A DNA stretch of 64,000 nt, taken from assembly GCF_002575655.3 (NCBI RefSeq), contig NC_053037.3, positions 147,385,207 through 147,449,206 on the forward strand. The letters are read 5' to 3'. The DNA is from Aegilops tauschii subsp. strangulata (lineage: Eukaryota > Streptophyta > Magnoliopsida > Poales > Poaceae). Positions 11,196 to 22,822 of the stretch are shown piece after piece; the stretch's first letter is position 1; each line of letters begins with the position of its first letter. The position numbers and the translations under genes were made by a program. Below the pieces are notes generated by a model. That model was not told where the DNA came from. It saw only the letters and a list, made by a program, of their open reading frames with translations, and searched no databases.

Positions 11196-12155
11196 CCAAT
11201 GAATTGAGGTTGCCTCATATGCTTCATCTTTTTAATCTCTTTCATGAAAATGATGGAAAGGGAAATTGTGCTCAAGTGTTAGAAGAAAAAGTCTATAAAA
11301 TGTTTGGCACTAAATCTTTGAATGATGAGGATGTTGTTAGTATGAATTCTTTGAATATCCATGACGCTAATGATATGCAAAGCTACAAGCTTGGGGATGC
11401 TATGTTTGATGGAGATGATATTTTTAGTCCCCCAAGTTTTGATGAGCAAATTTATTATGATGATAGCATGCCTCCTATTTGCGATGATTATATTGGTAAA
11501 AGTGGGTTTGGAAGAGTGTCAACTTTAGGAAGTAATGATCCCACTATCTTGGAGGGTGTTGAATCTTATTATAATGATAAAAGTGGATTTGGAGAGGTCA
11601 TGACTTTATTTAGTAATGATTCCACTATCTTGGAAGAGGTTTTAATCGATTATGATGAGAACAAAGTTGCTACTCATGATGATTATTGTGATGACACTTA
11701 TGTTACAAAAAGTAGTGATGATTATATTTATAAAGCTTGTCATTTTTATGATTACCCTTTTTCTGAACATTATTCGAGTTTCTTATGATACTCCCACTAT
11801 TCCGAATGAGAAGAGTTTTGCTTATGTGGAGAGTAGTAAAATTTCTATGCTTATGGATCATGAAAGTACTACTTTATGTGATGGTTATATTGTTGAATTC
11901 ATTCATGATGCTACTGAAAATTATTATGAGGGAGGAGTATATGCTTGTAGGAATTGCAATAATATCAAGTTTCCTCTCTATGTGCTTAAAATCTTGAACT
12001 TTTGCTTGTCTTACCTTCCTATGCTAGTTGATTCTTATTCCCATAAGTTGTTTGCTCACAAAATCCCTATGCATAGGAAGTGGGTTAGACTTAAATGTGC
12101 TTGTCATATGCTTCATGATGCTCCCATTATGTTTCAATTCTTATCTTTTATGTGA
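11196..12155 (+). pseudogene. Retrotransposon accessory ORF, one frameshift
   Basis: The readable protein is very acidic and rich in Asp/Tyr, with a duplicated block (KSGFGRVSTLGSNDPTILE and KSGFGEVMTLFSNDSTILE). It stops at 11786-11788; the continuation (YDTPTIPNEKSFAYVESSK) is in another frame and runs to 12155. There is a frameshift near 11780. No protease, RT or integrase motif is present. The position, upstream of a long untranslated stretch and the 3' LTR, fits an extra ORF known in several Triticeae gypsy families. Function unknown. Confidence 0.6.
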
Positions 12156-12172
12156 GCATCATTGAAATCACG

Positions 12173-12223
12173 ATGCCTAGCTAGAAAGGCATTAAAGAAA
12201 AGCGGTTGTTGGGAGACAACCCA
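12173..12223 (+). other. Conserved post-ORF motif shared by two gypsy-type elements
   Basis: GCCTAGCTAG, a short A-rich spacer, then AGCGGTTGTTGGGAG and CAACCC follow the ORF stop here. The minus strand of bases 1-40 has the same arrangement (GCCTAGCTAG, gcgttaaac, AGCGCTTGTTG) just after its ORF stop. A short hairpin (GTTGT/ACAAC or TTGGG/CCCAA) can form. Confidence 0.55.
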
Positions 12224-14916
12224 ACACCTTTACCTACTGTTTTTGTGTGTTCACATGATTATGCTACTGTAGTAATCATGTTTTATAGCTTTTGTTTCAA
12301 TAAAGTGCCAAGTAAAGCCTTTGGGATGGCTTACGGTGATAGTTGATTTGATCTTGTTGAAAAACAGAACTTTTGCGCTCAGGAAAACAATTCTTATTCT
12401 TAACAGAAGCGTGATAAAATACTGATTCTTTTTGCAGAAGATTAATAAACAAATTGTTGAGGTTGCCGCTAATTTTTCAGAATTTTTGGAGTACAGAAGT
12501 ATTCAAGAGTTACATATTACTACAAACTGTTCTATTTTTGATAGATTCTGTTTTCGATGCATAGTTTGCTTGTTTTCTAGTTTCTATGGCTTATATTGCT
12601 TAATATAAATTGTAGAAATGATAGGGTACAGTAGGCATCATGTGAGAAAATTTATGAATCTTGTCTTGACAGTACCTAAGTGGTGATTTGCTTTATTATA
12701 CTAATGGAGCTTACGAGTTTTCTGTTGAGTTTTGTGTTGTGAAGTTTTCAAGTTTTGGGTAAAGTTTCGATGGACTACGGAATAAGCAGTGGCAAGAGCC
12801 TAAGCTCGGGGATGCCCAAGGCACCCCAAGGTAATATCCAAGGACAACCAAGAGCCTAAGCTTGGGGATGCCCCGAATGGCATCCCCTCTTTCGTCTTCG
12901 TTCATCGGTAACTTTACTTGGGGCTATATTTTTATTCGCCACATGATATGTGTTTTGCTTGGAGCGTAATTTTATTTTATTTTATTTTTCTTGCTGTTTG
13001 AATAATATCCCAAGATCTGAAATTCTTAAATGTTAGAGAGTCTTCACATAGTTACATAATTATTCGACTACTCATTGATATTCACTTATATCTTTTGGAG
13101 TAGTTTGTCATTTGCTCTAGTGATTCACTTATATCCTTTTAGAGCATGGCGGTAGTTTTATTTTGAAGAAATTTATGAACTCTCATGCTTCACTTATATT
13201 ATTTTGAGAGTCTTGAAACAACATGGTAATTTGCTTTGGTTATGAATTTAGTCCTAATATGATGGGCATCCAAGAGGGATATAATAAAAAAATTCATATA
13301 AAGTGCATTGAATACTATGAGAAGTTTGATTCCTTATGATTGTTTTGAGATATGAAGATGGTGATATTACAGTCATGCTAGTGAGTAGTTGTGAATTTGA
13401 GAAATACTTGTGTTAAAGTTTGTGATTCCCGTAGCATGCACGTATGGTGAACCGTTATGTAACGAAGTCGGAGCATGATTTATTTATTGATTGTCTTCCT
13501 TATGAGTGGCGGTCGGGGACAAGCGATGGTATTTTCCTACCAATCTATCCCCCTAGGAGCATGCTCGTAGTACTTTGTTTCAATGACTAATAGATTTTTG
13601 CAATAAGTATGTGAGTTCTTTATGACTAATATTGAGTCCATGGATTATATGCACTCTCACCCTTCCACCTTTGCTAGCATCTCTAGTACCGCGCAACTTT
13701 CGCCGGTACCATACACCCACCATATACCTCCCTCAAAACAGCCTACCTATTATGGCATTTCCATAGCCATTCTGAGATCTATTTCCATGCAACTTTCCAC
13801 CGTTCCGTTTATTATGACATGCTTCATCATTGTCGTTTGCTTTGCATGATCATGTAGTTGACATCGTATTTGTGGCAAAGCCACCTTTCATAATTCTTTC
13901 ATACATGTCACTCTTGAGTCATTGCACATCCTGGTACACCGCCGAAGGCATTCATATAGAGTCATATATTTGTTCTAGTATCGAGTTGTAATTCTTGAGT
14001 TGTAAGTAAATAAATGTGTGATGATCATCATTATTAGAGTATTGTCCCGGTGAGGAAAGGATGATGGAGACTATGATTCCCCCACAAGTCAGGATGAGAC
14101 TCCGAACGAAAAAAGAGAGGGAAAAAAAGAGGGCAAAAAAACATGAGAGAAAAAGAGAGAAGGGGCAATGCTACTATCCTTTTACCACACTTGTGCTTCA
14201 AAGTAGCACCATGATCTTCATGATAGAGAGTCTCCTATGTTGTCACTTTCATATACTAGTGGGAATTTTTCATTATAGAACTTGGCTTGTATATTCCAAT
14301 GATGGGCTTCCTCAAATTGCCCTAGGTCTTCGTGAGCAAGCGAGTTGGATGCACACCCACTTAGTTTCTTTTTTAGCTTTCATAAACTTATAGCTCTAGT
14401 GCATCCGTTGCATGGCAATCCCTACTCACTCACATTGATATCTATTGATGGGCATCTCCATAGCTCGTTGATACGCCTAGTTGATGTGAAACTATCTCCT
14501 TTCTGTCTTCTCCACAACCATCATATTCTATTTCACCTATAGTGCTATATCCATGGCTCACGCTCATGTATTGCGTGAAAGTTGAAAAGGTTTGAGAACA
14601 TCAAAAGTATGAAACAAATGCTTGGCTATTCATCCGGGTTGTGCATGATTTAATACTTTGTGTGATGAAGATGGAGCATAGCCAGACTATATGATTTTGT
14701 AGGGATAACTTTCCTTGGCTACGTTATTTTGAGAAGACATGATTGCTTTATTAGTATGCTTGAAGTATTATTGTTTTTATGTCAATATTATACTTTTGTT
14801 TTGAATCTTATGTATCTGAACATTCATGGAAAATTACATGGATGAGTATGTTAGGTAGCATTCCACATCAAAAATTATGTTTTTATCATTTACCTACTCG
14901 AGGACGAGCAGGAATT
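12224..14916 (+). other. Non-coding internal region of the gypsy-type element
   Basis: About 2.7 kb without a credible ORF, AT-rich, holding the PPT-like duplications above. ORFs of 65-110 codons here show no domain and are treated as chance. Confidence 0.7.
12802..12887 (+). other. Duplicated PPT-like sequences with hairpin
   Basis: AAGCTCGGGGATGC at 12802-12815 and AAGCTTGGGGATGC at 12858-12871 match the polypurine tract at 14917-14930. The second copy begins a perfect 9-bp inverted repeat, GGGGATGCC (12864-12872) and GGCATCCCC (12879-12887). Confidence 0.7.
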
Positions 14917-14931
14917 AAGCTTGGGGATGCT
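14917..14931 (+). other. Polypurine tract
   Basis: AAGCTTGGGGATGCT directly before the LTR TG. It would prime plus-strand DNA synthesis. Confidence 0.75.
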
Positions 14932-16569
14932 TGATACGTCTCTGACATATCTATAATTTTTTATTGTTCCATGCTATTATATTATCCATCTTGGATGTTT
15001 TATATGCTATTTTATATGATTTTTGAGACTAACCTATTAACCTAGAGCCCAGTGCCAGTTTTTGTTTTTCCTTGTTTTTGAGTTTCGCAGAAAAGGAATA
15101 TCAAACGGACTCCAATTGACCTGAATATTTACGGTGATTTTTTATGGACCAGAAGAAGCCCCCGAAGCAAAAGAGGGCCAGAAGAGTCCCGAGCCAACCA
15201 CAAGGGTGGGTGGCGCGCCCTACCCCCGGGAGGGTGCTCCGTCCTTGTGGTTGACTCGTGGACCCCCTGACGTGAAATCGACGCCAAAAATTCCTATAAA
15301 TACATAAACCCCCGAAAATAAACCTAGATCGGGAGTTCCGCCGCCGCAAGCCTCTGTAGCCACCAAAAACCAATCGGGACCCTGTTCCGGCACCCTGCCG
15401 GAGGCGGGTAATCATCATCGGTGGTCATCTTCATCATCCCGGCGCTCTCCATGACGAGGAGGGAGTAGTTCACCCTCGGGGCTGAGGGTATGTACCAGTA
15501 GCTATGTGTTTGATCTCTCTCTCGTGTTCTTGATTTGGCACGATCTTGATGTACCGCGAGCTTTGCTATTATAGTTGCATCTTATGATGTTTCTCCCCCT
15601 CTCCCTTCTTGTAATGGATTGAGTTTTTCTTTTGAAGTTATCTTATCGGATTGAGTCTTTAAGGATTTGAGAACACTTGATGTATGTCTTGCATGTGCTT
15701 ATCTGTGGTGATAATGGGATGTTCACGTGATCTACTTGATATATGTTTTGGTGATCAACTTGCGGGTTCTGTGACCTTGTGAACTTATGCATAGGGGTTG
15801 GCACACGTTTTCGTCTTGACTCTCCGGTAGAAACTTTGGGGCATTCTTTGAAGTTCTTTGTGTTGGTTTGAATCTGAGATTGTGTGATGCATATCGTATA
15901 ATCAAACCCGCGGATACTTGTGGTGACATTGGAGTATCTAGGTGACATTAGGGTTTTGGTTGATGTGTATCTTAAGGTGTTATTTTAGTACAAACTCTAG
16001 GGCTGTTTGTGACACTTATAGGAATAGCCCAATAGATCGATCAGAAAGAATAACTTTGAGGTGGTTTTGTACCCTACAATAATCTCTTCGTTTGTTCTCC
16101 GCTATTAGTGACTTTGGAATGACTCTTTGTTGCATGTTGAGGGATTATTATATGATCTAATTATGTTATCATTGTTGAGAGAACTAGTGAAAGTATGAAC
16201 CCTAGGCCTTGTTTCGAAGCATTGCAGTACCGTTTTCGCTCACTTTTGTTTACTTGCTACCTTGTTGTTTTTATATTTTCAAATTACAAAAACCTATATC
16301 TACCATCCATATTGCACTTGTATCACCATCTCTTCGCCGAACTAGTGCACCTATACAATTTACCATTGTATTGGGTGTGTTGGGGACACAAAAGACTCTT
16401 TGTTGTTTGGTTGCAGGGTTGTTTGAGAGAGACCATCTTCATCCTACGCCTCCCACGGATTGATAAACCTTAGGTCATCCACTTGAGGGAAATTTGCTAC
16501 TGTCCTACAAAACTCTGCACTTGGAGGCCCAACAATGTCTAGAAGGATAAAGTTGCGTAGTAGACATCA
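14932..16569 (+). repeat. 3' LTR of the truncated gypsy-type element
   Basis: 1638 bp, from TGATACGTCTCTGAC to GTAGTAGACATCA. A TATAAATA box lies at 15295-15302 after a GC-rich block. The first ~60 bp resemble the LTR at 1406-2972. Confidence 0.8.
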
Positions 16570-16955
16570 GACCCCTGCGATACTATTGCTCTCTTGAGCA
16601 GTACTACCGCACGCCACAGAAACTATAGCACTTGACAGCCTTCATATGGCAGAGACAAGAATAACCGGATGGTGTTCCATCGAAGCGAAGGAAAGGTGGT
16701 GCAAAGGAACAGATGTGTACGTGTTGATTCCACCCTAACCTTTCCGAAGCGGGCCCCCTCTTAATAGTACGACTTTCCTACGACTCAAATCCACCAAAAG
16801 AAAGTAGAGAACCGCCGTCTTCGATAGGTTCCGAGGGACACCGAATCGTCTTATGCCTAGACATGAGATATCTGAAATGCTCAACACACATGATTAGTCC
16901 GCAAATGCACTGTCATCAATCATCAAAACCACATAAGGAGAAATATGCCCTTACA
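16570..16955 (-). repeat. LTR fragment of the family seen again at 56.2-57.7 kb
   Basis: The minus strand starts TGTAAGGGCATATTT at 16955, as the LTR at 57671 does. Shared words include cgtgttgattccaccc, tgattagtccgcaaa and agtactaccgc. Only the first ~385 bp remain; the other end is cut by the gypsy LTR at 16569. Confidence 0.7.
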
Positions 16956-17178
16956 CACAGCCAGTCCCTTCACGTTTGGGAGAAGCTAATGGTGAGCAGC
17001 TTCCCGAGCGCAACTCATTTAAAATTGAAATCGGTATATCCCTATGCCCTCGGTTACGTCGGTGGAGGTAGCGTCTTCCACGTCTTCGGTATCTTCAACT
17101 TATTTTTTTTCTTCGAGGCAAGTATCTTCAACTTATATACAAATCAAACAAAAGGGGCCCTGAGTCGGGCTCTTTTCT
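16956..17178. other. Unassigned spacer with a micro-insertion
   Basis: No gene. It contains the 15-bp repeat gtatcttcaacttat at 17089-17103 and 17122-17136, flanking an 18-bp insert that reads TTGCCTCGAAG plus A7 on the minus strand. Confidence 0.6.
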
Positions 17179-17503
17179 TTCCTAGGATCACTCGGGCTTT
17201 TTTGCTTTTTTTTAGGGTTTAGCCGAATTTTATTCATCGAAAGCTATAAAATGTGGGATACAAATCGGATCATGAGGTTGACCATACCAAACATGGCGCC
17301 CCTGACTGAGACTAAGAGAGAATTTGGCTAAACTATGTGCTTCACGATTGACAACACGACCTTCATGAATAAAAAGTACAAGTAAATGAAGACGCATTAA
17401 GTTCTATCCCTTTGATGATTGCTCCGTAGTCTCATTTAGCTCCCCTGTTGATGTCACCAACAGCTTGCCCTTTGTTACTGGGCACATTCCTAGGATCACT
17501 CGG
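17179..17503 (-). mobile_element. 5'-truncated LINE with 17-bp target duplication
   Basis: The direct repeat ttcctaggatcactcgg lies at 17179-17195 and 17487-17503. Between them the minus strand encodes the C-terminus of a LINE RNase H region (NREAHSLAKFSLSLSQG, then GQPHDPICIPHF) up to a TAA, a 3' UTR and an A-tail (poly-T on plus at 17197-17212). About 290 bp of a multi-kilobase element were copied, which is typical of target-primed reverse transcription. Confidence 0.8.
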
Positions 17504-17893
17504 ACGCGGAGTTTCTGCACCCGAGCTCAAATGAGCTCGGGTGAACAGTAAAATCAAAACTAAATCAAAAAAAAATCCAATTTTTTGGGAGAAACATTGA
17601 CAAAAGTTCTAAGTGCTTGCAAAAATTCGTCATGAAATCACATTCCTAAAAGGCATGGCAAAAAAAAAACAGTACTCTGAAAAAGCTACTTTCAAAAGCA
17701 TTTTGAAGCACTGAATTTGTTTTTTCGGCCACGCCTTACAGGAATGTGATTTCATGATGAATTTTTGCAGGCACTTAGAACTTTTGTCAATGTTTCTCTC
17801 AAAAAAAATTGAAACATTTTGAATTTTTTAAATTTTTTTTGATTTTACTGTTCACCGAGCTCAAATGAGCTCGGGAGCAGAAAGGCACTTTCG
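17504..17893. mobile_element. Foldback MITE, possibly Mutator-like
   Basis: Two ~150-bp arms are near-perfect inverses, each with the sub-palindrome GAGCTCAAATGAGCTC or close to it and the stretch attgacaaaagttctaag. The direct repeat ggatcactcgg at 17493-17503 and 17894-17904 is the likely target duplication (9-11 bp, as in Mutator-type elements). It inserted into the right-hand target duplication of the LINE, so it came later. Confidence 0.7.
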
Positions 17894-17904
17894 GGATCAC
17901 TCGG

Positions 17905-18329
17905 GCTTTTTTGCTGGGCACATTCTCACCACAAGGGCATCAAAAGATAGATGGGCTGACAGGTCCCACCGGACGGCCCGCGCCGCAGAGCCCAACCGCG
18001 ACCGAATTCTATCTACCTGTACACGTATGGCATGCTTCTGGAAGCTTCCACCCCTTACTAATTTCCTCGCAACCCGGTGCGAGCCGCCTTTCCCGTCACG
18101 AGCACGAAACGGAACCGGGCACCGAGGCCACCCACGGCTCGGCGCAGCGGCGTGCGATAAGGGAGACCGACCGAGCGAGCGAGCGAGCGAACCTCTCCGG
18201 TGAGGGGACGGGGACGACAAGGCCGGCAAGATTCGAGGGGCCGGCGGAACCAAGCGGAAGGCAGCAGAGTCGTCGTCCACGCGGGGCGGCCGCCGGCGAA
18301 CGGAGCCGGCAGCTCCGGCGCCCAAGGAG
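17905..18329 (+). promoter_or_regulatory. Promoter and 5' UTR region of the DnaJ gene
   Basis: GC-rich stretch rising towards the ATG at 18330, with a (GAGC)n microsatellite at about 18171-18191. No clear TATA box; a CpG-rich, constitutive type of promoter is inferred. The transposons at 17179-17893 lie directly upstream. Confidence 0.5.
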
Positions 18330-21300
18330 ATGGGGGTCGACTACTACAAGGTTCTCGGCGTCAACCGTGGCGCCAGCGACGACGACCTCAAGAAGGCCTA
18401 CCGCAAGCTCGCCATGCGGTGGCACCCGGACAAGAACCCCACCACCAAGAAGGAGGCGGAGGCCAAGTTCAAGCAGATCTCCGAGGCGTACGAGGTTGCT
18501 TTTTCTTTTTTGGTCTCCTCTTGCCAAGATTAGATTTCCTTTTCCTTCCGCTCTTGAACAGTCAGCCAAATCTGTTCATCGCCAATCATGAAAGTTCACG
18601 TTTTGATCCTTGTGTATCTGTGTATGCGATCAATTCAGATCGATAGTCCTTGCTATTATGTGTGCTGATGGAAAGATTTCCTTCAAGTGCAAGTTTTGAC
18701 ATAATGTTGTATGCCCTTTGTTGTTCCTGTAGGTCTTACTGCACCCAGCGATATGATCTGCTATCCTTTATACTTTTAATTGTGTACGCTGGAGATAGGT
18801 AGAATTGCATTGCATCTTTGTTTAGAATCGAAGATTTAGAAATAATGTTAAGTAGGGACCCTAAACAACTGTTGCAAGTTCAAAGACACTTCTCTGTTGA
18901 TGAAAACTTTAATCCACTCCTTTGGCATCTTTTAGTGCAAGCATCTGGCATGGTTAAATTGACAATTACTACATTGTTCATCGGTTGGTATTTTCTGTTG
19001 TGCAGTTTAGAAACGATATTTTGGACCGGATCCTGCCATTTTTTTAGCAAGTTTAACTTTGAATAATTAGTTAAGACTCTACTTCCAGCCATTTACTATA
19101 AATGTGCATTGATGCTATGTGTTGCCTTATGACCTTTCAGGTCCTTAGCGACTCCCAGAAACGCACAATATATGACCAACTAGGGGAAGAAGGGCTCAAG
19201 GGACAGCCGCCTCCAGGGGCAGGAGGTCCTGGTGCATCTTCTTTCTACCCTGGTGGTGGCCAGTCAACCTCATTTCACTTCAATCCGAGGAGTGCGGATG
19301 ATATATTTGCTGAGTTTTTTGGATTTTCTGGGCCTTCCTTCGTGGGTGGCATGCCGGGTGGCAGCATGAGAGGGGAACCAAGATCTTATGGTGGGGGCGT
19401 GTTTAGCAACGAGTATCTCGCTTCGCGATTTGCAGAGGGTTCTGCCGGCAATATGCCGCGCCCATCACACAAACCAGCACCCATTGAGAATCGGCTTCCA
19501 GTGACCCTTGCGGATTTGTATAAGGGTGTAGCCAAAAAGATGAAAATCTCAAGAGAGGTCACAGAGACCAGTGGGTAAGCTTCCTTGAATTTCCTGAACT
19601 TTTCATCTAAGCATGTCGCTGTGAGATATCGCGGTGTGTAACCTCCTATAGGCTATAGGGATTCAACGGATTATCGGTGGTGAATTAATTGCATTAGAAA
19701 CTTTTATTTGGAGCAAGCATATTGTTCTTCTATGGGCTGTACGTGTCCACTATTGTTGTGACAAATTAATTTAGTTTCTATGGCCTGTGCGTGTCCACTA
19801 TTGTTGTGACAAATTAATTTAGTTTCCACTCAACTATTAGAAATAGCAGTGTAATTTTTTCATAGTAGTCAACTTATCAAGATGGCCTTGTGAAGCTAAG
19901 TTGCATTTTGTTGTTTAGCGGCTGGCTTTATACTTTCTGGATAGAATTGAGAATTTGTTTTGAGCCATAGATTATCTGGTTTGTATAGTTCTTGTAGCAC
20001 AGGGATGATACCTATGATAGCTATTAATAACTGCAGCAGTCCTTTTGATTTTCTTATTTCCTTGCTGACCACAAGAAACCACTCTCTTCATTGCTCACTC
20101 TTTCTATTCAATCTTATAGCTATGCAGTATGAATAGCATGTTTTACATGAGTTTTACTTGTACACTGATACATGTCCGAATCCGACTCGGATTCGGCTAT
20201 CCAAGTTGGGAAAACGGATAACGGATAACTATCTAATTTTAGTGCAAGTGGTGACAATAGTTAACACTTATGTATGTTGTAAATTATGTAACAAATAGTT
20301 GGGAAAACGGATAACTAATCTAATTTTAGTGCAAGTGGTAACAATAGTTAACACTTATGTATGTTGTAAATTATGTAACAATAGTTGGGAAAACGGACAA
20401 CTAATCTAATTTTAGTGCAAGTGGTGACAATAGTTAACACTTATGTATGTTGTAAATTATGTAACAACAGATTAACTTGCCAAAAAAATGCAAGTGCCGT
20501 TGTTATAGTATGTTCTGCATGGGCGTTACTTGGATGTGGACGTGAGTGTCAGAACCCGACTCGGATTCTGGTGTACAGTTTGTTAAAAAATCTGGACATG
20601 CCAAATAACACCTGTTTTCTGACACGTTTTCTCTGAAGAGATGGCCGTTACATGTTTCCTTTTAGGATAGCTTTTCATCTTTCCCTTGTGAATGCCTTCT
20701 GATCTTTTTCCAGTTGGTCTGCTTTGCTAACACGTAGAGAACATTCGAAAAAGGGCTATACAGCTTTTATTAGGTTCATGTATATGCATATTAATTGTTG
20801 CCTAATTTTCTGTAGTCAGTGCCCAGGTGGGTATTCTTGTTAACCATTTTTTCATGTGATAGTGAAGCCCTGCATAGGTCGTTCTACAGCGCAGGCTGCA
20901 TAGGCATCAGGTGGTCTAGTTTTGATGTGTCTTTAAGAGACACTTCTGAAATTGTTTTGTCTTCATGGTTGTCATTTCCACCCTAAGGGTGTGTGCATTG
21001 TGTTGATGTTTGCTAATGTAAGGCAATATTTTTATGGATGGTGTTTAAATATATTTAGCTGTGTGGCTATGTTCTTGTGAATACCTTGTGTTATGCTTTG
21101 ACATAAAGATATCAATGTATTGTTTCAGGACCATGCTTTTATTGGTGCCCGCTTGCTAATTTTACTTACATTTTCAGGAGAGTTTCACAGGTAGAAGAAA
21201 TTCTGACGATAGATGTGAAGCCCGGTTGGAAGAAGGGGACAAAGATCACCTTCCCTGAAAAGGGAAATGAATCTCCAAGCATGATGCCTGCTGATATTGT

Positions 21301-21616
21301 CTTCATCATTGAAGAGAAGCCCCATGATGTTTTCACCAGGGAAGGAAACGATCTTGTCATGACACAGAAGATCTCCTTGGTGGAAGCACTGACTGGCTAT
21401 ACCGTGCAACTCACAACGCTCGACGGGCGGAGCCTGTCCATACAAGTTAACTCGGTAATCAACCCTAGCTATGAAGAGGTGATCCCTGGAGAGGGGATGC
21501 CAATACCCAAGGAGCCCGGTAAGAAGGGAAATCTGCGCGTTAAGTTCATCATCAAGTTCCCTTCCAGGCTGACATCTGACCAGAAAGCTGGGATCAAAAG
21601 GCTGTTGGGTTCTTAG
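18330..21616 (+). CDS. Type II DnaJ/HSP40 co-chaperone (DNAJB-like), 3 exons
   Basis: Exons 18330-18494, 19141-19574 and 21178-21616 join in frame to 345 codons plus stop. The J domain (residues 1-65) carries YYKVLGV and the HPD motif at 32-34, which stimulates Hsp70 ATPase activity. A Gly/Phe-rich linker (about 75-125) follows. The C-terminal substrate-binding domains start at about 165 ([18 protein letters not shown]) and end KRLLGS. There is no CxxCxGxG zinc finger, so it is a B-type J protein, and no CaaX box, so it is not farnesylated. No signal or transit peptide is seen, suggesting the cytosol or nucleus. Exon 1 ends within the J domain (KQISEAYE), joining VLSDSQKR. All sites are GT-AG. 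Nothing is broken. Confidence 0.95.
19729..19830. repeat. Two-copy tandem repeat in DnaJ intron 2
   Basis: Two copies of a ~56-bp unit containing tgtccactattgttgtgac. Confidence 0.8.
20205..20468. repeat. Three-copy tandem repeat in DnaJ intron 2
   Basis: Units beginning gttgggaaaacgga start at 20205, 20298 and 20384 (spacings 93 and 86 bp) and share cacttatgtatgttgtaaat. Near-identity suggests recent expansion; copy number may vary among lines. Confidence 0.9.
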
Positions 21617-22822
21617 CCCTGTGTGCCATTTTCTATAGACTGATGAAAGCGACTGTGAATATCTCCAGCATGTGGCTAGGTAGATTTCTATCTGTCCGGA
21701 TGGGACAATGAGCGGAATTGGTCTTGGTTATTCCGTTTACATACCTGTAGAAATGATGTGGCCATTCTATGTGTTGTTTTTCCCCATAACTTGGTAGAGG
21801 CTTTTTCACATATGTGACCAGGCTGGTTGTTTGTCAATGTTTTAATCTGTTCTTCCTCGGGATCGCAGGAAGGTTATACAGATTTTGTTCCCTGTCATGT
21901 CGGGATAATTCGGCTTTGTTATATATTTGAACTAGCTATATTGTCCTGTGTACAAATGACATAGGAACTCTGGTGTATTCTCAGTACCAATTTAGTACAA
22001 ATGACATGGGAACTCTGGTGCATTCTCAGAACCAATTTATGCTATACATGAGCTTGTCGTCAGCTGGACCATTGCTATTAGATAGAGCATGAGGAAAGTC
22101 TCCAACACCCTATCCGTTGCTCTTCATTTGCACCCTCCTCGTTGGACGTCTTTGTTGTACCTCTTCCACCGCAGCTCAGGCATATACCCTCTGCCCCCTG
22201 CCAACGTCCATGGCGGACACCTGCCGGTTGTTGACCTTTTTGTTTTCTACAGTAAACACGATGGCGGGGTACTCGCTGATGAAGGAGAGGATGAGTTGTT
22301 GTGTTATGTGTGGAAGGTTGTATATGCGGACTTTGTAGGCATGAGGCAAGGGGACTTGGCCTTCGGCAAAATGTGCACGCCTTGTTTCATGAGCAAAGGC
22401 ACCTTGTGCCCTACAAGTTGCTGGTGATCCATGAACACAATGTGAAATCGCTTGGCCATTGGTGGTACATAATCGTCAATTTCATCATGAAGTTTTGTGG
22501 TGCAATTACATAAGTGAGGGAGAAGGTGGCCACCGGGCTTGTCAACCTTGAAAATTTTAGTTTTTAGTTTTTTGTTGCTCTACGTATTGGTCATACATTC
22601 ACTCAATGTTCCAACTTGATAATCATCAGGTTGAATAACTCAGACATGTTGTCGTGATGTACCACAGAACTGATGGCCGACCATTTACGTTCATACATTG
22701 TTGAATGAAGCTCAAGGGGCATAGTGTATGGGACGGCATGTGCGGATTCTGACTCGAGTATTATTGAATTTGGAATCGATGAATTCGAAAACCTTGTTAA
22801 ACATCTGGTTATCTCAAATGTA
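21617..22822. other. DnaJ 3' UTR and intergenic sequence
   Basis: The first ~350 bp are probably 3' UTR; no AATAAA is obvious. A ~46-bp direct duplication (acaaatgacatgggaactc-like) lies at about 21945-22040. A 112-codon ORF at 22089-22427 has no recognisable domain, and I do not call it a gene. Confidence 0.5.

Larger units (their letters stand above)
11196..16569 (+). mobile_element. 5'-truncated gypsy-type retrotransposon with 3' LTR
   Basis: Starts abruptly inside an ORF near 11196 with no 5' LTR, and continues through a decayed ORF, about 2.8 kb of non-coding internal sequence, a polypurine tract (14917-14931) and a 1.64-kb LTR. The opposite orientation and the different internal part make it unlikely to be the missing end of the element at 1-2972. 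The left break is probably a deletion or illegitimate recombination into the DNA-transposon segment. Confidence 0.8.

Noticed and set aside
22089..22427. 112-codon ORF between DnaJ and TPT
   Set aside because: No recognised domain, overlapping alternative frames, no splice or promoter support.
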